Assembly: GCA_942491115.1 (NCBI GenBank)
Contig: CALNZV010000001.1
Span: 434,001 to 498,000, forward strand
Length of the DNA stretch: 64,000 nt
DNA from: CALNZV01 sp942491115
Lineage (GTDB): Bacteria > Desulfobacterota > Desulfobacteria > Desulfobacterales > UBA5852
Direction: 5' to 3'
Shown here: positions 43,864 through 53,316 of the stretch, one piece after another
Numbering within the stretch: the stretch's first letter is position 1
Layout: each line of letters begins with the position of its first letter
Made by a program: the position numbers and the translations under genes
Notes under the pieces: model-generated
The model's database searches: none
The model's input: the letters and a program-made list of their open reading frames with translations, nothing else
What the model was told of the DNA's origin: nothing

Positions 43864-45681
43864 ATGGATAATGAAGAGCGGCGACATCGGGAGCAAATAC
43901 CCAAGGAGGACCAGTGGGACCTGACCCCCCTTTTCGGGTCCGACGAACAGTGGGAGACCCTTTTCGAAGATATTTCCTCGGCTCTCGAGGGATATGCCGG
44001 CCACAGGGGTCGCCTCGGCCAGTCGGCCGAAGCCCTGTCGGCCGCCATCGCTTTTGATTTGGAGATCTCCAGAAATCTCGATCGGCTCTACACCTATGCC
44101 CACCTCCGATACGATCAGGACCAGGGCCATCAGGGGTACCTGGGTATGCATCAACGCGCGGTGAGTCTTTACACCCGAGCTTCGGAACTGTCGAGTTTCA
44201 TGCGGCCGTCCATCATGGCCATCCCTGAAACGGATATGGTAAATTACCTGGCCGAGGACTGTCTGGCACCCTATGGGTTCTACCTGGAGCAACTCCTCCG
44301 CTTCAGGGATCATACCCTGTCGGAGTCCGAAGAGACACTGCTTGCCATGAGCCGGGAATTGGCCCAGACCCCCGGACAGGTCTTCCGACAACTGGACAAT
44401 GTGGACATGGATTTCGGATCGATCCGCGACCAGGCCGACAACACCGTCGCACTAAGCCACGGGAACTTCACCACCCTGCTCCAGAGCCCCGACCGCACCG
44501 TCAGAAAAACCGTTTTTCATCAGTATTACGACGCCTATGACCGCCACCGGAACACCATCGCCGCCGCTTTGACCGGTGCCGTCAAGGGGGACCTGTTCTA
44601 CGCCCGGTCACGACGGCATCCCTCCTGCCGGTCCGCAGCTCTTCACCCGGACAACATGCCCGAAACCGTCTACGACAATCTGGTAGATACGGTCCGGAAA
44701 GGCCTGCCGGCACTCTTTCGCTACCTGGAATTTCGGAAAAAGGCCATGGACCTTTCCACCCTTCATATCTACGACACCTATGTGCCCATCGTCCAGGACG
44801 TACCGTTCACACTGCCTTACGACGAAGCAGTGGAAACCGTTGTCGCCGCGCTGGCCCCCCTGGGCGATGCCTACACGGACACCCTGAAGAACGGCCTCCT
44901 CGGGGGATGGGTGGACCGATACGAGAATCGGGGAAAACGAAGCGGCGCCTACTCCTCGGGCTGCTATGACTCGGCGCCCTATATCCTCCTCAACTACGAG
45001 CCGGCCAACATCAACAGTCTATACACCCTCATTCACGAGGCCGGCCATTCCATGCACTCCCACTATTCCAAGACCCACCAGCCCTATGTCTACCACGGCT
45101 ATACCATTTTCGTGGCCGAGGTGGCGTCCACCTTCAACGAAATCCTCCTCAGCCGCTATCTGCTAAAGCAGCACCGGGACGATCCGAAGATGACCGCCTA
45201 TATCCTGAACCGGGAGGTGGACAACATCCGCGCCACATTGTTCCGCCAAACCATGTTTGCCGAATTCGAGCACCGGATCCATCTGAAAGCCGAGGCGTCG
45301 GAACCGATCACCTTGGAAAGCCTGATGGACGGCTACCTGGAGCTCCTGAAAATCTACTTTGGCGACCATCTGTCCATCGACGCCCCACTGGCCCTCGAAT
45401 GCCTGCGGATCCCTCATTTTTATTCGGCCTTCTACGTCTACAAGTACGCAACGGGTATATCCGCTGCCATCGCCCTGGCCCGGAAGGTCATGGACGGCGA
45501 CGATAGGGACAGGGACGCCTATCTCAACTTTCTGTGTCTTGGGGGAAGCCGATATCCTCTGGACGAACTGGTAGCGGCCGGTGTGGACATGGGCTCACCC
45601 GAGCCGGTCGGCTCGGCGATCCGCCACTTCGAGGAGCAGGTTCAGCGTCTCGAAAGGGTTTGGGAAACCCTCGATCGCTGA
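43864..45681 (+). CDS. pepF: Oligoendopeptidase F (M3 metallopeptidase)
   Basis: The 605-residue protein has the usual PepF length and layout: IPKEDQWDLTPLFGSDEQWE near residue 10, an N-terminal helical half with LYTYAHLRYDQDQGHQGYLG, and the zinc site TLIHEAGHSMHSHYSKTHQ near residue 390 with HExxH and the downstream Glu in VAEVASTFNEILLS. It cleaves oligopeptides in the cytoplasm. The ATG at 43864 has GGAG 8 bases upstream; a longer start at 43816 is possible. It diverges from purB, which is on the other strand 187 bases away. Confidence 0.95.
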   Translation: MDNEERRHREQIPKEDQWDLTPLFGSDEQWETLFEDISSALEGYAGHRGRLGQSAEALSAAIAFDLEISRNLDRLYTYAHLRYDQDQGHQGYLGMHQRAVSLYTRASELSSFMRPSIMAIPETDMVNYLAEDCLAPYGFYLEQLLRFRDHTLSESEETLLAMSRELAQTPGQVFRQLDNVDMDFGSIRDQADNTVALSHGNFTTLLQSPDRTVRKTVFHQYYDAYDRHRNTIAAALTGAVKGDLFYARSRRHPSCRSAALHPDNMPETVYDNLVDTVRKGLPALFRYLEFRKKAMDLSTLHIYDTYVPIVQDVPFTLPYDEAVETVVAALAPLGDAYTDTLKNGLLGGWVDRYENRGKRSGAYSSGCYDSAPYILLNYEPANINSLYTLIHEAGHSMHSHYSKTHQPYVYHGYTIFVAEVASTFNEILLSRYLLKQHRDDPKMTAYILNREVDNIRATLFRQTMFAEFEHRIHLKAEASEPITLESLMDGYLELLKIYFGDHLSIDAPLALECLRIPHFYSAFYVYKYATGISAAIALARKVMDGDDRDRDAYLNFLCLGGSRYPLDELVAAGVDMGSPEPVGSAIRHFEEQVQRLERVWETLDR

Positions 45682-45752
45682 TCCGTGGTCTCTAACGCCT
45701 ATCGGGCGGCGCTGGCGAGTGACCCCGGAGGAGTCGAGCTTTGACGGCCGGA

Positions 45753-47198
45753 TTACAGACCGGCCAGCAGTTCGGTCAGAAAGCCGTAGATGTTTTCCAC
45801 CGACGGAAGATGCAGACGCTCGTCGGGAGAATGGGGATTTCGGATGGTCGGGCCGAAGGAGATCATCTCCATCCCCGGAACTTTGCTTCCGATGATTCCG
45901 CATTCAAGGCCGGCATGGATGACTTCGACGACCGGCTCGCTGCCGGACCGACGGCGGTATGTGCGCTTGCATTGTGCCAGAATCCGGCTATCCGGATCCG
46001 GTTGCCAGGCGGGATATCGGTTGGCGGAAGTCACCGTCGCACCGGCGAGGGCGGCGGCGGCGCGCACCCGGTCGTTAAGCGCCTCAAGCTGCGACATGAC
46101 GGAGCTGCGCTGACTGCTGGTAATCTGTACGGCGTCTCCACGGGTGCGGATGACCGCCAGGTTGCTCGATGTCTCCACCAGACCCTCCACCTCTGAGGAC
46201 ATGCGGGCCACCCCGTGGGGCAGGGACAGGAGAAGGTTCACGACCCGCTCTGCAGAGAGGGGAAGAAATGGCCCGCGGGTGCTCTCACCGTCTTTGAGAG
46301 AATCAAAAGAGATGCGGACGCCGGCCTCACGTCCTCCGGATTCGGATCGGACCCTCTCGTGGATCCCGGTGACCGCCCGCTCAAGCAATTCAGCGGCGTC
46401 TCCCCTGCACAACATCGTCGCTGCCGCATCCCTTGGGATGGCATTGTGGGCGGATCCCCCATCGATACTCAGGAGACGCACGCCGTCTATGGCCAAAGCC
46501 TTCGCCAGAACACGGGCGAGGATGCAGTTGGCGTTTTCACGATGCTTTTGGATGTCGATCCCCGAGTGGCCGCCGCGGAGTCCTCCCACACGGATCTCGA
46601 AACCATCCGACCCGGCAATGCCGTCTTCCCGATCGACAGCCAGATCGATCAGCAGCTCCTCGCCGCCGGCGCAGCCGATCGTGAACACCCCTTCATCCTC
46701 CGAATCCAGATTGAGGAGAATGCGTCCCCGGATGAGGTCCGGGTCCAAGTGATCCGCGCCGCTCAACCCGCTTTCTTCGTCCACCGTGAAGAGAAGCTCC
46801 AACGGGGGTCGGTCGACCTGCCCGTCCTCGCTGACCGCCATGGCAATGGCAAGCGCGATACCGTTGTCCGCCCCCAGGGTGGTCTGGTCCGCCCTCACCC
46901 ATTCACCCTCGTAAACAAGCCGGAGCGGATCCCTCGAAAAATCATGAGTCGACCCCGGGGTCTTCTCGCAAACCATGTCCATGTGCCCCTGGAGCACCAC
47001 CGTGGGAGACGACTCCCGGCCGGCGCTGGAAGGCACCCTGACCACAAGATTTCCGGCCCGATCCGTTTGGTGATCGAATTCCGCGGCTGCGGCCCAGTCG
47101 GTCAACCACAGCCGAACGGCCTCCTCTTTTTTCGAGCACCTGGGAATCCGACTGATCTCCTCGAACCGAGTCATGACCTTCCGGCACCTGTCTTCCAT
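45753..47198 (-). CDS. pepD: Aminoacyl-histidine dipeptidase (PepD, M20)
   Basis: The 481-residue protein has the M20C features: TVVLQGHMDMVCEKTPGSTH near residue 72 (metal His), TLGADNGIALAIAMAVSE near 105 (bridging Asp) and LELLFTVDEESGLSGADHLD near 132 (catalytic Glu). A dimerisation half is followed by the C-terminal PTIRNPHSPDERLHLPSVEN, which has the last metal His. It splits Xaa-His and other dipeptides with zinc. AGGAG lies 7 bases before the ATG. It converges with pepF, only 71 bases away. Confidence 0.93.
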   Translation of the reverse strand: MEDRCRKVMTRFEEISRIPRCSKKEEAVRLWLTDWAAAAEFDHQTDRAGNLVVRVPSSAGRESSPTVVLQGHMDMVCEKTPGSTHDFSRDPLRLVYEGEWVRADQTTLGADNGIALAIAMAVSEDGQVDRPPLELLFTVDEESGLSGADHLDPDLIRGRILLNLDSEDEGVFTIGCAGGEELLIDLAVDREDGIAGSDGFEIRVGGLRGGHSGIDIQKHRENANCILARVLAKALAIDGVRLLSIDGGSAHNAIPRDAAATMLCRGDAAELLERAVTGIHERVRSESGGREAGVRISFDSLKDGESTRGPFLPLSAERVVNLLLSLPHGVARMSSEVEGLVETSSNLAVIRTRGDAVQITSSQRSSVMSQLEALNDRVRAAAALAGATVTSANRYPAWQPDPDSRILAQCKRTYRRRSGSEPVVEVIHAGLECGIIGSKVPGMEMISFGPTIRNPHSPDERLHLPSVENIYGFLTELLAGL

Positions 47199-47355
47199 TT
47201 AATTTCTCCTGGCCGTTCAACCGTTACTCCGACAGCCGCTCTCGGCGGCCGGGTATCGGGAGACCTATTCCCCGCCTTTCAACCCCGGGGATAGTATGGT
47301 AGATTCCCATGGAAGTCAAAACACCTTTCATCACCCCCCAAGGAGCCCTGTATTG

Positions 47356-48381
47356 ATGCCATCGGTCGCTTCCGGAATGCTTCTTGCGTTGGCGGTCTTG
47401 ATCCTCATATCGGCCCATACCGTCTATTGGGGCATTCCCATTCATCTGCTGGCACTGCTCAAACTTCTTGAAAGCGATGCCGGTCGCAAGCAAAGCCTCA
47501 CCCTGCTCATCATGGCGCTTGTTCAGGGGTGGATCACCGGGATTCTATGGATCCTTCGCCGTTTTTACCCCATTGAATGGGATATCCGGGGCGTGGGCGG
47601 CCTTCGTCCCCATGACAGCTGCGTTCTAATCAGCAATCACCAATCCTGGACGGATCTGCCGGTCCTGCTCCACGTCTTCACGGGCCGCATCCCGTTTTTC
47701 CGCATCTTCGCCAAGCAGGAAATCCTGTGGCTGCCCATCATCGGAACCTCCCTGCTGTCCCTGGATTTCCCCATCATGAAACGCTACCCCAAAGAGGTCC
47801 TCAGCGCCCAGCCGGACAAACGGGGACGGGACCTGGAAACCACCCGGCGGATGTGCCGGCGCTATCGCAGCGTTCCGGTGTCCATCCTCATCTTTTCAGA
47901 AGGCACCCGGTTCCGCAAAAAAAAGCACCGGCAGCAGCGGTCCCCCTACCGGCATCTCCTCAAACCCAAAATCGGAGGAATGGCCTTTGCCGTCAACGCC
48001 ATGGAGGGACGTATCCGAAAATTGCTGGATGTCACCATCGTCTACACCCCCCCAGGGGGCGACTTTCTCGCTTTCCTCAGGGGGCGGCTCAAACGAGTCA
48101 CCATCGACGTCCGACAGCGGGCCATCCCCGATACCCTGTTGAATGGGGACTACCTGAACGACCCACTCTACCGGACAGCCTTCACGACGTGGGTCAAGGA
48201 GCTGTGGATGGAAAAAGACCGACGGATCCACCACATCTCCCGGGGAGCGGACAACGGGGGATGCGGGGGGTCAAGGGACATTGTCGAGCAGACATCGACA
48301 TCCGCCGTATCACTCCCCGTCGACGACGAACCGGCCCCAAAGCCGCAACGAAACGGTCAGAGAATCGGGGATGAGACATGA
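47356..48381 (+). CDS. 1-acylglycerol-3-phosphate acyltransferase (YihG-like)
   Basis: The 341-residue protein has two N-terminal hydrophobic segments (ASGMLLALAVLILISAHTVY and a second near 45-70), then the acyltransferase motifs LISNHQSWTDLPVLLHVF (NHxxxxD, near residue 96), IPFFRIFAKQEILWLPIIG and SILIFSEGTRFRKKK (EGTR). The NHxxxxD motif holds the catalytic His. It would acylate lysophosphatidate at the inner membrane. AAGGAG lies 10 bases before the ATG at 47356. Its stop overlaps the next start by ATGA, so it is cotranscribed with the nucleoside hydrolase gene. Confidence 0.9.
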   Translation: MPSVASGMLLALAVLILISAHTVYWGIPIHLLALLKLLESDAGRKQSLTLLIMALVQGWITGILWILRRFYPIEWDIRGVGGLRPHDSCVLISNHQSWTDLPVLLHVFTGRIPFFRIFAKQEILWLPIIGTSLLSLDFPIMKRYPKEVLSAQPDKRGRDLETTRRMCRRYRSVPVSILIFSEGTRFRKKKHRQQRSPYRHLLKPKIGGMAFAVNAMEGRIRKLLDVTIVYTPPGGDFLAFLRGRLKRVTIDVRQRAIPDTLLNGDYLNDPLYRTAFTTWVKELWMEKDRRIHHISRGADNGGCGGSRDIVEQTSTSAVSLPVDDEPAPKPQRNGQRIGDET

Positions 48382-49448
48382 ACCGTCCGCCGACCCCCCT
48401 CATTCTCGACATCGACAACGCCCTAACGATTCCGGCTCAAGATATCGACGACGCCCTGGCCCTGGCACTGGCATTGACCTCTCCGGAAGTGGATATCCTT
48501 GGCATTACCACCTGTTCCGGCAACTGTCGCTCCCATCAATCCACGGTCAATACCCTCCGGCTACTGGAGGTGGCCGAAACCGCAGGCATCCCCGTTGCAA
48601 CAGGAAGACAGCACCCCTTCCTCAGGGACCGACGACCCCATTTCCGCTATCTTGAGGCCAAGTCAATGGGCCGAGAACGGATCTACTGGCAGGCCATTCC
48701 CCCACCCCTGTCGCCCCGGTTGAAGCCGTCGCCTCTCAAGGCCCACGAGTTGATGATCCATCTCGCCTCAGCCCAGAAGAGCAAGCCGACCATCGTGGCG
48801 CTGGGCTCCCTCACCAATCTTGCCCTTGCGATTCTGGTCCACCCCGACATCGTCCATCGCATCGAGGGGCTGATCCACATGGGGGGAACCTTCGAGGAGG
48901 ATGGATTTGAATGGTCGACACCGGACATCCCGGCAGCCGCTTGGCGGACCATCCTGCGCTTCAACACCGCCTTCGATCCCGAGGCCTCAACGATCGTGCT
49001 GCGCTCGGGGATCCCCACCACCTTCATCCCGGCAAACGTCACCGTCACGGTTTTCCAGCGCCTCGCTGACGTCGACACCATCCGGATGACCGACACGCCG
49101 TTTCACCGGTTTACCGCCCGCTGGGTCCGGCCCTGGGTGGAATGGAGCATCCGGGAGCGAAAGCTCGATGGGGCCCACATGCATGATCCCCTGACACTGG
49201 GCGCTATCATCCGACCGGAATTATTCACCTTCGACACCATGGACATTGACTGGGACGCGTTTCCGTCAGAGGGGCACTGGCTAAAAAGAGAGGAACAGAG
49301 GGGGCCGTTCCGGGTGGCCACGGGGGTCGATGCCCCGGCATTCGAACGGTTTTTGTCCGAACGGCTTTCTGGCCCCGTCCTGAATCGCTACAAAAGGGAT
49401 GCCGGATCCGAAGACACCCACGACTCTTCTCGGCAAGCCCGGTCGTAG
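48378..49448 (+). CDS. Nucleoside hydrolase-like protein (IUNH superfamily)
   Basis: The 356-residue protein has the IUNH fold, but its N-terminal calcium loop departs from the usual DxDPGxDDA: here it is LDIDNALTIPAQDIDDALAL, with several extra residues between the first Asp pair and the second. The remaining motifs are present: ITTCSGNCRSHQSTVNTL near residue 50, TIVALGSLTNLALAILVHPD near 140 and GLIHMGGTFEED near 165. The superfamily cleaves the N-glycosidic bond of nucleosides; the insertion makes the exact substrate uncertain. ATGA overlap with the acyltransferase gene shows coupling. Its end overlaps the GatZ-like gene by 61 bases. Confidence 0.8.
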   Translation: MNRPPTPLILDIDNALTIPAQDIDDALALALALTSPEVDILGITTCSGNCRSHQSTVNTLRLLEVAETAGIPVATGRQHPFLRDRRPHFRYLEAKSMGRERIYWQAIPPPLSPRLKPSPLKAHELMIHLASAQKSKPTIVALGSLTNLALAILVHPDIVHRIEGLIHMGGTFEEDGFEWSTPDIPAAAWRTILRFNTAFDPEASTIVLRSGIPTTFIPANVTVTVFQRLADVDTIRMTDTPFHRFTARWVRPWVEWSIRERKLDGAHMHDPLTLGAIIRPELFTFDTMDIDWDAFPSEGHWLKREEQRGPFRVATGVDAPAFERFLSERLSGPVLNRYKRDAGSEDTHDSSRQARS

Positions 49449-50734
49449 TCGGCAATCACCCGCTGAATCCGCTGTCGGATGAGAGCCTCAGGGGTGTGTT
49501 CCAGGGTCCCGGAGCGGACGTCTGGGAACTGGTCGGGAAAGAACTGACTGATGAGGCTCGAGGGGATGGGCCGTCGGCCGAGATTATTGAATAGCCGGGC
49601 CAGGGCCTCTGCCACCCGAGGCTCGGACCAATAGTATCGGCAGCGGTCGGACCAGGCGTAACGGCGAAGAAACGCCTGATCGTCATCGGTTCCCCTGTAG
49701 TGATGCTTCCAGAACCCGGGGTCGTCGACCATCACCCGGTCGAGGACCCGGAGAAGATCCGAGATCACCACTTCCTTGCGACGGTTGAGCCATTCGACTT
49801 CGATAGCTGCCAGGGCGAACACAGCCTCCCGGAAGGCAAACGTCAAAGCAGGGCCTACTTTGAGGACGAGGAAACCGTCAGCCACCATCGCCCGCAGGGC
49901 ACCGAGGGATTGAAAATCGGTGGAGTGGGCTTCGAAAACAAGGCGGGGATGGCGACGGAGGCGTTTTGTCAACGGAGCCGACCGAGCCCGGCGGTAGACA
50001 GACACCGACCGGGGAAAAAACTCTGCACCGGATTTGACGACAACGGCGATGACCCGCTTCCAAGCCGTCTCGAGGCCTTTGTCGGCAAAGCACTCCCGAG
50101 TCGATCGAAGGGTATGGTCAAGGGCGTCCGGATCGGTGACGTCACCGCCCCCATCGCCGTCAAAAAGCCCCCCCCCAGGCTGAGGAACGTCGCTGCCGAT
50201 GACATACAGGGGCTCGGGTCCCCTACGGATTCGATCATAGGCCTTTTCGGCCGCCTGAACCAGCCGGGCACACCGTTCGGCAATGATCTCCACCGGCAGA
50301 ATGCCGTCCCTGCCTGCGGGGTCCCCGCGGCAGGCCACCGATGGATCCACATGCAGTTTGACAAGGCCGGCCGCCACGCAGCTCTCCACGAACCCACAGG
50401 CATGTTCCATAGCGGCGTCGCCTCCCAAGTGGCCCCAAGGCATCGGCCCCAAATGATCGCCACCCAGAATCATTCGGTCCAGAGGCAGACCGACCACTTC
50501 CGCCTGCCGACAAACGCGATCCACAAATCCATCCACCGTCATGCGGGCATAGCCGCCTCCGGGGTAAATCTGGCTCGCTGTTGCCTCGATCAGGGCAGTC
50601 CCTTCACTCGTCGAAGCCGCGTATCGAAGAACGGCATCGATAGCCCAAGGGTTGGCGGTGCATGCCGAATATACCCCTCTGGCCGGGCGATGCCCGCCCT
50701 GGAGGGATGGGTTGCTCAGTTGCCGATAGAACAA
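49388..50734 (-). CDS. GatZ/KbaZ-like D-tagatose-1,6-bisphosphate aldolase subunit
   Basis: The 448-residue protein starts near LFYRQLSNPSLQGGHRPARG and has the family landmarks YSACTANPWAIDAVLRYAAS, LIEATASQIYPGGGYARMT, DRMILGGDHLGPMPWGHLGG near residue 112 and LVKLHVDPSVACRGDPAGR near 148. GatZ/KbaZ is the partner subunit that stabilises the class II aldolase GatY/KbaY; no catalytic GatY gene is in the window. The TTG at 50734 was chosen because AGGTG lies 5 bases upstream and the protein then aligns with family starts; the frame is open upstream to 51010. Convergent with the nucleoside hydrolase gene. Confidence 0.85.
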   Translation of the reverse strand: MFYRQLSNPSLQGGHRPARGVYSACTANPWAIDAVLRYAASTSEGTALIEATASQIYPGGGYARMTVDGFVDRVCRQAEVVGLPLDRMILGGDHLGPMPWGHLGGDAAMEHACGFVESCVAAGLVKLHVDPSVACRGDPAGRDGILPVEIIAERCARLVQAAEKAYDRIRRGPEPLYVIGSDVPQPGGGLFDGDGGGDVTDPDALDHTLRSTRECFADKGLETAWKRVIAVVVKSGAEFFPRSVSVYRRARSAPLTKRLRRHPRLVFEAHSTDFQSLGALRAMVADGFLVLKVGPALTFAFREAVFALAAIEVEWLNRRKEVVISDLLRVLDRVMVDDPGFWKHHYRGTDDDQAFLRRYAWSDRCRYYWSEPRVAEALARLFNNLGRRPIPSSLISQFFPDQFPDVRSGTLEHTPEALIRQRIQRVIADYDRACREESWVSSDPASLL

Positions 50735-51091
50735 TGGATCACCTGCAAAGGATTGTCTCCCGAACGCTGAAAGAGATTGCAAACTATAGGGAGGCACTCG
50801 AAGGGACGCAACAGGAAAGCCAATTTCTTGACACCGGCGATGCAGAGCCATTATGATGCAGGGGGCCCGTTGCCGAGGCATACGGACCATGCCATCAACG
50901 CGCATTGAACCGATCCGCCGTTGTGACACGCCGACCCGTCCACTGATGAACGACAGCGCAGGGAAGGTGTGTATCGACCTTGTCAACGGGGTGCCCTCAC
51001 GGCAATCCATCAGCGGAAGTCCGACGAAATTGCTCCAGCGGGTGAGCCGGGCAGCCTTCCGCCATCGTCAACCCTCAGCCAGCACTGTCCT

Positions 51092-52576
51092 ATGTCCGGT
51101 CCGACTCAGCTACCTGCAGCGGTGGCGGCCATTCTCGTCTACAGCCGTCCCCTTCTTGTTTTCAGCGGAATGATCTGCGCCATTTCGGTGATGTGGACGC
51201 TGAATCCCCGCGCCTACATGCTGGGGGTCTGTTTTCTCTTTCTTTCCGCGACATTTGATCTGGTAGACGGTTGGTTTGCCGCCCGTTTCAGGCCCAATGC
51301 CCCCTTGGCACATTTGGCCGACCGCCTCATGGACAAACTGGTCTATTCGATCATTTTCCCGGTGATTGCCGTCGGAATGATGTGGCGTCTCGTGTTCCTG
51401 TCACCGGACCCCAGCCGGGGACAGCTTCTTCATGCCATTCTGGTCATCCTGTTGTGTGTGGTGGTTCTCATTCGAGATAATTTTGCCGCGTTCATGAGAG
51501 GGTTTGCCATCCGCCAGGGAGTGGAGCCCGAGCACAGCGAATACAACCGAATGCGCACCATTGTGGCCGCCCCTGTCAGCGCGCTTCTCTACGCCAATGC
51601 ATTTTTTATCCCGGGCGGCCCGTCATCGGTGGTATATGCATGGACCTCGTGGCTCGGGAATTTTCCCCTTCGCGGATTGTTTTTTCTGGAAATTTTGTTT
51701 TTGATCATCAATCTGGGATCTATTGCCGGCTATTGTCGGAAATACGGCACCGTCTGCCTTGACGAATTGTGTTTCGGCGACGATGTCCTTCGGCGGAAGA
51801 TCCTTTCCATTTTTCCCAATGCGCTGACCGTCATGAACGCCTTGATGGGTCTTCTGGCCGTATTTTTTGCCTACCAGGGACGACTGAGGGAATCCTACCT
51901 GATTATGATCGGGGCCACCATTTTCGACAAACTCGACGGGGCTCTGGCCAGACGGCTGGGGCTCACCGACCCCCTTCCGGACAGTCCTCCCCCTCGAAAA
52001 ATCAATCTGGGAAGTCTGATGGATGATTTCGCCGACGCCATCAGTTTCTGCATCGTACCCGGCTGGATCTTTTATATCTGCATGACAGACCTGGCAGGGG
52101 CCCGGTTCGAATACATCCCCGCAGGCTGGATTGCCCTCGTCTACACCGTTATGGGGTTTCTCCGGTTGATTTATTTCACGTTGGACAAGCATCCCATTCC
52201 GGGATTTTTCAAGGGTCTACCCACACCGGCGGCCGCTATGCTGGCTCTCTCACCCCTGATCATCTTCGATCAAGCCCTGAGCGATGCGTCCCGATTTGTG
52301 CCTTTCTGGGGTTTCGTGGCCGTCGGGACCATGCTCTTTACCGCCGGCATCATGAACGCCTACCCTATCCGCTACCTTCATCTGGGCCGGTATATGAGCC
52401 GCCACCCCTGGTTCGCCCGGCTGAATATGGTGCTCCTCTTATCCTTTGCCTTTACGCCTTTTTTTGGCCATTTCTGTTTTACCTACATGACCCTCTACGT
52501 GCTGTCCCCGTTGGTTACCCGGAAAATAGACCCGAAGGAAGCGGCAAAGGAAAATCATCACACCGTCAAGGCGTGA
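51092..52576 (+). CDS. Fused tandem CDP-alcohol phosphatidyltransferase
   Basis: The 494-residue protein has many membrane segments and two CDP-alcohol phosphatidyltransferase units. The first (residues about 15-215) holds FDLVDGWFAARFRPNA and LAHLADRLMDKL, an altered form of the DGxxAR..GxxxDxxxD motif with one extra residue before AR and Ala in place of the Gly. The second (about 260-470) holds FDKLDGALARRLG, an insert of about 15 residues, and LGSLMDDFADAISF, the full canonical set. One half is therefore probably catalytic, with the other degenerate or regulatory. The product could be phosphatidylglycerophosphate, phosphatidylinositol or phosphatidylserine. The ribosome site before 51092 is weak. 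Confidence 0.8.
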   Translation: MSGPTQLPAAVAAILVYSRPLLVFSGMICAISVMWTLNPRAYMLGVCFLFLSATFDLVDGWFAARFRPNAPLAHLADRLMDKLVYSIIFPVIAVGMMWRLVFLSPDPSRGQLLHAILVILLCVVVLIRDNFAAFMRGFAIRQGVEPEHSEYNRMRTIVAAPVSALLYANAFFIPGGPSSVVYAWTSWLGNFPLRGLFFLEILFLIINLGSIAGYCRKYGTVCLDELCFGDDVLRRKILSIFPNALTVMNALMGLLAVFFAYQGRLRESYLIMIGATIFDKLDGALARRLGLTDPLPDSPPPRKINLGSLMDDFADAISFCIVPGWIFYICMTDLAGARFEYIPAGWIALVYTVMGFLRLIYFTLDKHPIPGFFKGLPTPAAAMLALSPLIIFDQALSDASRFVPFWGFVAVGTMLFTAGIMNAYPIRYLHLGRYMSRHPWFARLNMVLLLSFAFTPFFGHFCFTYMTLYVLSPLVTRKIDPKEAAKENHHTVKA

Positions 52577-52738
52577 GTCGTCGACAGGCAGGCACAGTTC
52601 CTTACCGCCAGGGGAAGCGGCCCTCACGGACTTGACAGAGCGGCGTCCATCCCGCTATAGCCCAATGCCGATTCGGAAGCCCTGCGAAGGGCTCCACCAT
52701 GCCCATCCACAGGTCTAGACCACGATAAAGGAGAGCCC

Positions 52739-53224
52739 ATGGCGACCTGCCCCTGCGGAACCGGACAGCCATTCGCCGACTGCTGTGAGCCGTTCATCAC
52801 CGAATCACAGCGTCCGGGTACGGCGGAGGAATTGATGCGCGCCCGCTATTCGGCCTATGCGACCTCGGCGGTCGACTTCATTCACGACACCACCCATCCC
52901 AGTCAGCGGAAACACTACAACCGAGACTCCGTCGCCCGATGGTCGAAGGATTCAAAGTGGCTCGGTCTCGACATTCTTCGAACGGAAAAGGGCGGTCCGG
53001 AAGACAGCGACGGGGTCGTCGAGTTCATCGCCCGCTACTTGGAGAAGGAAAAGCCGGTGGATCACCATGAGGTCGCCGAATTCGTGAAGAGCGACGGACA
53101 ATGGTTCTTTTTCGATGGCACGCCACCGAAACAAACCCAGGTGGTTCGCCAGGGTCCCAAAACCGGACGCAACGAGCCGTGCCCCTGCGGCAGCGGGAAA
53201 AAATACAAGAAATGCTGCGGCTAA
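52739..53224 (+). CDS. YchJ family SEC-C motif protein
   Basis: The 161-residue protein has SEC-C zinc motifs at both ends: ATCPCGTGQPFADCCEPFI at the N terminus and NEPCPCGSGKKYKKCCG at the C terminus, with the YchJ core between (TAEELMRARYSAYATSAVDF, DTTHPSQRKHYN). SEC-C motifs bind zinc and occur on SecA and stress-related proteins. The role of YchJ is not established. AAGGAGAG lies 3 bases before the ATG. It lies 92 bases before the nitroreductase on the same strand. Confidence 0.93.
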   Translation: MATCPCGTGQPFADCCEPFITESQRPGTAEELMRARYSAYATSAVDFIHDTTHPSQRKHYNRDSVARWSKDSKWLGLDILRTEKGGPEDSDGVVEFIARYLEKEKPVDHHEVAEFVKSDGQWFFFDGTPPKQTQVVRQGPKTGRNEPCPCGSGKKYKKCCG

Positions 53225-53316
53225 TCCGATTTTAAGGCACCAAATACCGGCATCGGAAAAAAATGACCGACGATGACCGGCATGGGGCCGGCAACCCACC
53301 AGCGAAGGAGGCGGAT

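Noticed and set aside
46215..47294. 359-codon plus-strand frame opposite pepD
   Set aside because: Antisense shadow of an intact, well-recognised gene; no ribosome site.
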